This document shows positions 6,133 to 7,509 of a DNA stretch of 7,509 bases, one piece after another (the first letter of the stretch is position 1; the number at the start of each line of letters is the position of its first letter). The notes beneath the pieces were generated by a model that saw only the letters and a list, made by a program, of their open reading frames with translations, was not told where the DNA came from and made no database searches. The stretch covers positions 1 to 7,509 of the forward strand of contig SEHC01000086.1 in NCBI GenBank assembly GCA_004173415.1. The letters run 5' to 3'. Source of the stretch: Lysobacteraceae bacterium. GTDB lineage: Bacteria; Pseudomonadota; Gammaproteobacteria; Xanthomonadales; Xanthomonadaceae. Position numbers and translations under genes: made by a program.

Positions 6133-6140
6133 TCCAATCG

Positions 6141-6146
6141 GTATTA
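6141..6146 (-). promoter_or_regulatory. Possible -10 box (TAATAC) before the SDR gene
   Basis: The minus strand reads TTAATACC, an A/T-rich patch in otherwise GC-rich DNA, eight bases before the TTG at 6132. Because a strong terminator lies directly upstream, a promoter is needed near here. No -35 is convincing. Listed because it is the only plausible site in the 28 bases between terminator and start. Confidence 0.22.
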
Positions 6147-6160
6147 ATGGCAGTACTACG

Positions 6161-6192
6161 AAAAACAGAACGGGCCGCTAGGCGGCCCGTTC
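6161..6192 (-). terminator. Rho-independent terminator of metK
   Basis: GAACGGGCCGC (6168-6178) and GCGGCCCGTTC (6182-6192) form a perfect 11-base-pair GC-rich stem with a three-base loop. On the minus strand the stem is followed by TG and then TTTTT (6165-6161). Polarity fits termination of transcripts from metK, whose stop codon is 73 bases upstream. The plus strand has no T-run after the stem, so it is one-directional. Confidence 0.9.
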
Positions 6193-6195
6193 CAT

Positions 6196-6221
6196 GGATC
6201 CCCGCCTTTCGCGGGATGACG
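6196..6221 (-). repeat. Short dispersed-repeat-like palindrome (GTCATCCCGCGAAAGG type)
   Basis: The minus strand reads CGTCATCCCGCGAAAGG and continues CGGGGATCC. This matches, from memory, a short palindromic repeat scattered between genes in many beta- and gammaproteobacteria (forms such as GTCATTCCCGCGAAAGCGGG). CCCGC (6201-6205) pairs with GCGGG (6211-6215), extended by AT pairs across a one-base bulge. It lies between the first hairpin after metK and the terminator. Copy number in the genome is unknown here. Confidence 0.5.
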
Positions 6222-6232
6222 GCTTGGCAAAG

Positions 6233-6255
6233 GCGCCCGTGCGATGCACGGGCGC
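6233..6255 (-). other. Hairpin directly after the metK stop codon
   Basis: GCGCCCGTGC (6233-6242) pairs perfectly with GCACGGGCGC (6246-6255) around a three-base loop. It begins nine bases after the metK stop codon (6267-6265). Only a TTT follows shortly after the stem on the minus strand, so it is a weak terminator by itself; together with the hairpins at 6196-6221 and 6161-6192 it forms a stacked 3' end. Confidence 0.6.
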
Positions 6256-6264
6256 GCCAGGCCG

Positions 6265-7476
6265 TCACTTCAAACCGGCGGCCTTGCGCAGTTCCTCGGC
6301 CTTGTCGGTCTTCTCCCACGAGAACGCGGTGGCGGTGTGCTGCTTGCCGGCGCCGTCGGTGTAGGTGAATTCCTTGGCCTTGCGGCCGAAGTGGCCGTAG
6401 GAAGCGGTCTGCTGGTACATCGGGTGGATCAGGTCGAGCATCTGCAGGATGCCGTACGGGCGCAGGTCGAAATGCTTGCGGATCAGCTTCTCGATCTTGT
6501 CGTCGGCGATCTTGCCGGTGCCGAAGGTGGTGACCGAGATCGAGGTCGGGTGGGCCACGCCGATGGCGTAGCTGACCTGCACTTCGCAACGGTCGGCCAG
6601 GCCGGCCGCGACCACGTTCTTGGCGACGTAACGCGCGGCGTAGGCGGCCGAACGGTCGACCTTGGACGGATCCTTGCCCGAGAACGCGCCGCCACCGTGA
6701 CGGGCCCAGCCGCCGTAGGTGTCGACGATGATCTTGCGCCCGGTCAGGCCGCAGTCGCCCACCGGCCCGCCGATCACGAACTTGCCGGTCGGGTTGATGT
6801 GGAACTGGGTGCCCTTGTGCAGCCACTTGGCCGGCAGCACCGGCTTGAGGATGGTCTCGCGCACGGCTTCGACCAGGTCCTTCTGCTTCACGTCCGGGTC
6901 GTGCTGGGTGGACAGGACCACCGCGTCGATGGCCACGGCCCTGCCGTTCTCATAGCGCAGGGTGACCTGCGACTTGGCGTCCGGGCGCAGCCACGGCAGC
7001 GGCGACTTCTTCTGCTTGCGGACCTTGGCCTGCTGCTCGACCAGGCGGTGCGAGAGGTGGATGGCCGCCGGCATGTAGCTGTCGGTCTCATTGGTGGCAT
7101 AGCCGAACATCAGGCCCTGGTCGCCTGCGCCCTGTTCTTCCGGCTTCTTGCGGTCGACGCCCTGGTTGATGTCGGGCGACTGCTTGCCGATCAGGTTGAG
7201 CACGCCGCAGGTGGCGCCGTCGAAGCCGACTTCGCTGCTGTCATAGCCGATGTCCACGATCACCTTGCGGGTCAGCGCCTCCAGGTCGATCCAGGCGCTG
7301 GTGGTGATCTCGCCGGCGACGATCGCCACACCGGTCTTGACCATGGTCTCGCAGGCCACGCGCGCGCGCTTGTCCTGGGCCAGGATGGCGTCGAGCACGG
7401 CATCGGAGATCTGGTCGGCGACCTTGTCCGGATGGCCTTCGGAGACCGATTCGGAGGTGAAGAGGTAGTTGGACAT
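6265..7476 (-). CDS. metK: S-adenosylmethionine synthase (methionine adenosyltransferase)
   Basis: A cytoplasmic enzyme of 403 residues that makes S-adenosylmethionine from methionine and ATP, releasing phosphate and pyrophosphate; it works as a homotetramer with Mg and K ions. It starts MSNYLFTSESVSEGHPDK: GHPDK (14-18) holds the catalytic H15 and the metal-binding D17. GAGDQGLMFGYA (116-127) is the first family signature. GGGAFSGKDPSKVDRSAAY (261-279) includes the GGGAFSGKD signature of the phosphate loop. The protein is full length and about 19 residues longer than E. coli MetK; the extra sequence includes a basic stretch at about 151-158. The ATG at 7476 is preceded by AAGGGA (7492-7487) ten bases away. 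It ends in stacked hairpins with an intrinsic terminator, so it is probably transcribed separately from the genes that follow. Promoter and most of the leader lie outside. Confidence 0.98.
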   Translation of the reverse strand: MSNYLFTSESVSEGHPDKVADQISDAVLDAILAQDKRARVACETMVKTGVAIVAGEITTSAWIDLEALTRKVIVDIGYDSSEVGFDGATCGVLNLIGKQSPDINQGVDRKKPEEQGAGDQGLMFGYATNETDSYMPAAIHLSHRLVEQQAKVRKQKKSPLPWLRPDAKSQVTLRYENGRAVAIDAVVLSTQHDPDVKQKDLVEAVRETILKPVLPAKWLHKGTQFHINPTGKFVIGGPVGDCGLTGRKIIVDTYGGWARHGGGAFSGKDPSKVDRSAAYAARYVAKNVVAAGLADRCEVQVSYAIGVAHPTSISVTTFGTGKIADDKIEKLIRKHFDLRPYGILQMLDLIHPMYQQTASYGHFGRKAKEFTYTDGAGKQHTATAFSWEKTDKAEELRKAAGLK

Positions 7477-7486
7477 TCGGCTTATA

Positions 7487-7492
7487 TCCCTT
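7487..7492 (-). promoter_or_regulatory. Likely ribosome binding site of metK
   Basis: The minus strand reads AAGGGA, with ten bases (TATAAGCCGA) before the ATG at 7476. The spacing is a little long but it is the only Shine-Dalgarno-like sequence near the start. Only 33 bases of leader are visible, too few to judge whether a riboswitch or other control element exists. Confidence 0.5.
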
Positions 7493-7509
7493 GATCGAGA
7501 TGAAAAGAT

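Noticed and set aside
6116..6826. A minus-strand frame containing VIPRKAGIH
   Set aside because: This peptide is the usual false translation of the short dispersed palindrome at 6196-6221; the rest of the frame is a shadow of metK.
6244..7494. A 416-codon open frame on the plus strand, opposite metK
   Set aside because: metK on the minus strand is unmistakable over the whole length, so the plus-strand frame is its shadow.
7477..7509. A SAM- or SAH-sensing riboswitch in the metK leader
   Set aside because: Only 33 bases are visible and they show no stable stem or recognisable riboswitch core. The possibility cannot be tested without upstream sequence.
1..7509. CRISPR array, tRNA, rRNA, insertion sequence or prophage genes
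   Set aside because: No regularly spaced repeats, cloverleaf sequences, transposase or phage motifs were found on either strand.

Overview
All seven supported genes lie on the minus strand, so the window reads biologically from its right end to its left. It is GC-rich. Two GTAG-headed REP-type palindromes of the GTAGGAGCGACGCGAGTCGCGA type, together with the protein sequences, suggest a gammaproteobacterium of the Xanthomonadaceae/Lysobacteraceae (Lysobacter, Luteimonas, Pseudoxanthomonas or Stenotrophomonas-like). This is a judgement from memory of such repeats and families; the genus cannot be read from the window.

Layout, in transcription order. (1) metK, S-adenosylmethionine synthase (7476-6265), is complete, with only 33 bases of leader visible. 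It is followed by stacked hairpins, the last a textbook intrinsic terminator (6192-6161). (2) Starting only about 28 bases past that terminator is a 521-residue unusual SDR-fold protein (6132-4567). It has an N-terminal extension carrying a four-cysteine zinc-knuckle motif, a large insertion in the Rossmann domain, and Thr where the classical catalytic Tyr should be. (3) After a 142-base gap comes a tight three-gene membrane-lipid cassette: a CDP-alcohol phosphatidyltransferase (4424-3798), a PlsC-type acyltransferase (3793-3200, TTG start) and a CdsA/YnbB-type phosphatidate cytidylyltransferase (3203-2214). The first two are 4 bases apart and the last two overlap as ATGA. (4) Then comes uup, an ABC-F ATPase (2180-306). 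(5) A pair of inverted REP elements fills the next intergenic space, followed by the first 67 codons of an alpha/beta hydrolase of the monoacylglycerol lipase/lysophospholipase type (203 to the left edge).

How the genes may work together: the cassette contains, on paper, an acyl transfer step (PlsC-like), activation of phosphatidate with CTP (CdsA-like) and head-group transfer from a CDP-lipid (CDP-alcohol phosphatidyltransferase). The gene content recalls E. coli ynbA-ynbB, with the nearby hydrolase recalling ynbC. It looks like an accessory or second copy of the phospholipid head-group pathway with unknown product. metK and uup are housekeeping genes whose adjacency carries no obvious functional message.

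No mobile element, phage, CRISPR, tRNA or rRNA was seen. The window is mostly ordinary chromosome. The points that deserve attention are the non-classical SDR, the altered active-site motif of the CDP-alcohol phosphatidyltransferase, the lipid cassette as a unit, and the unusual start arrangements (TTG starts; -10-like boxes just before start codons without a ribosome binding site).
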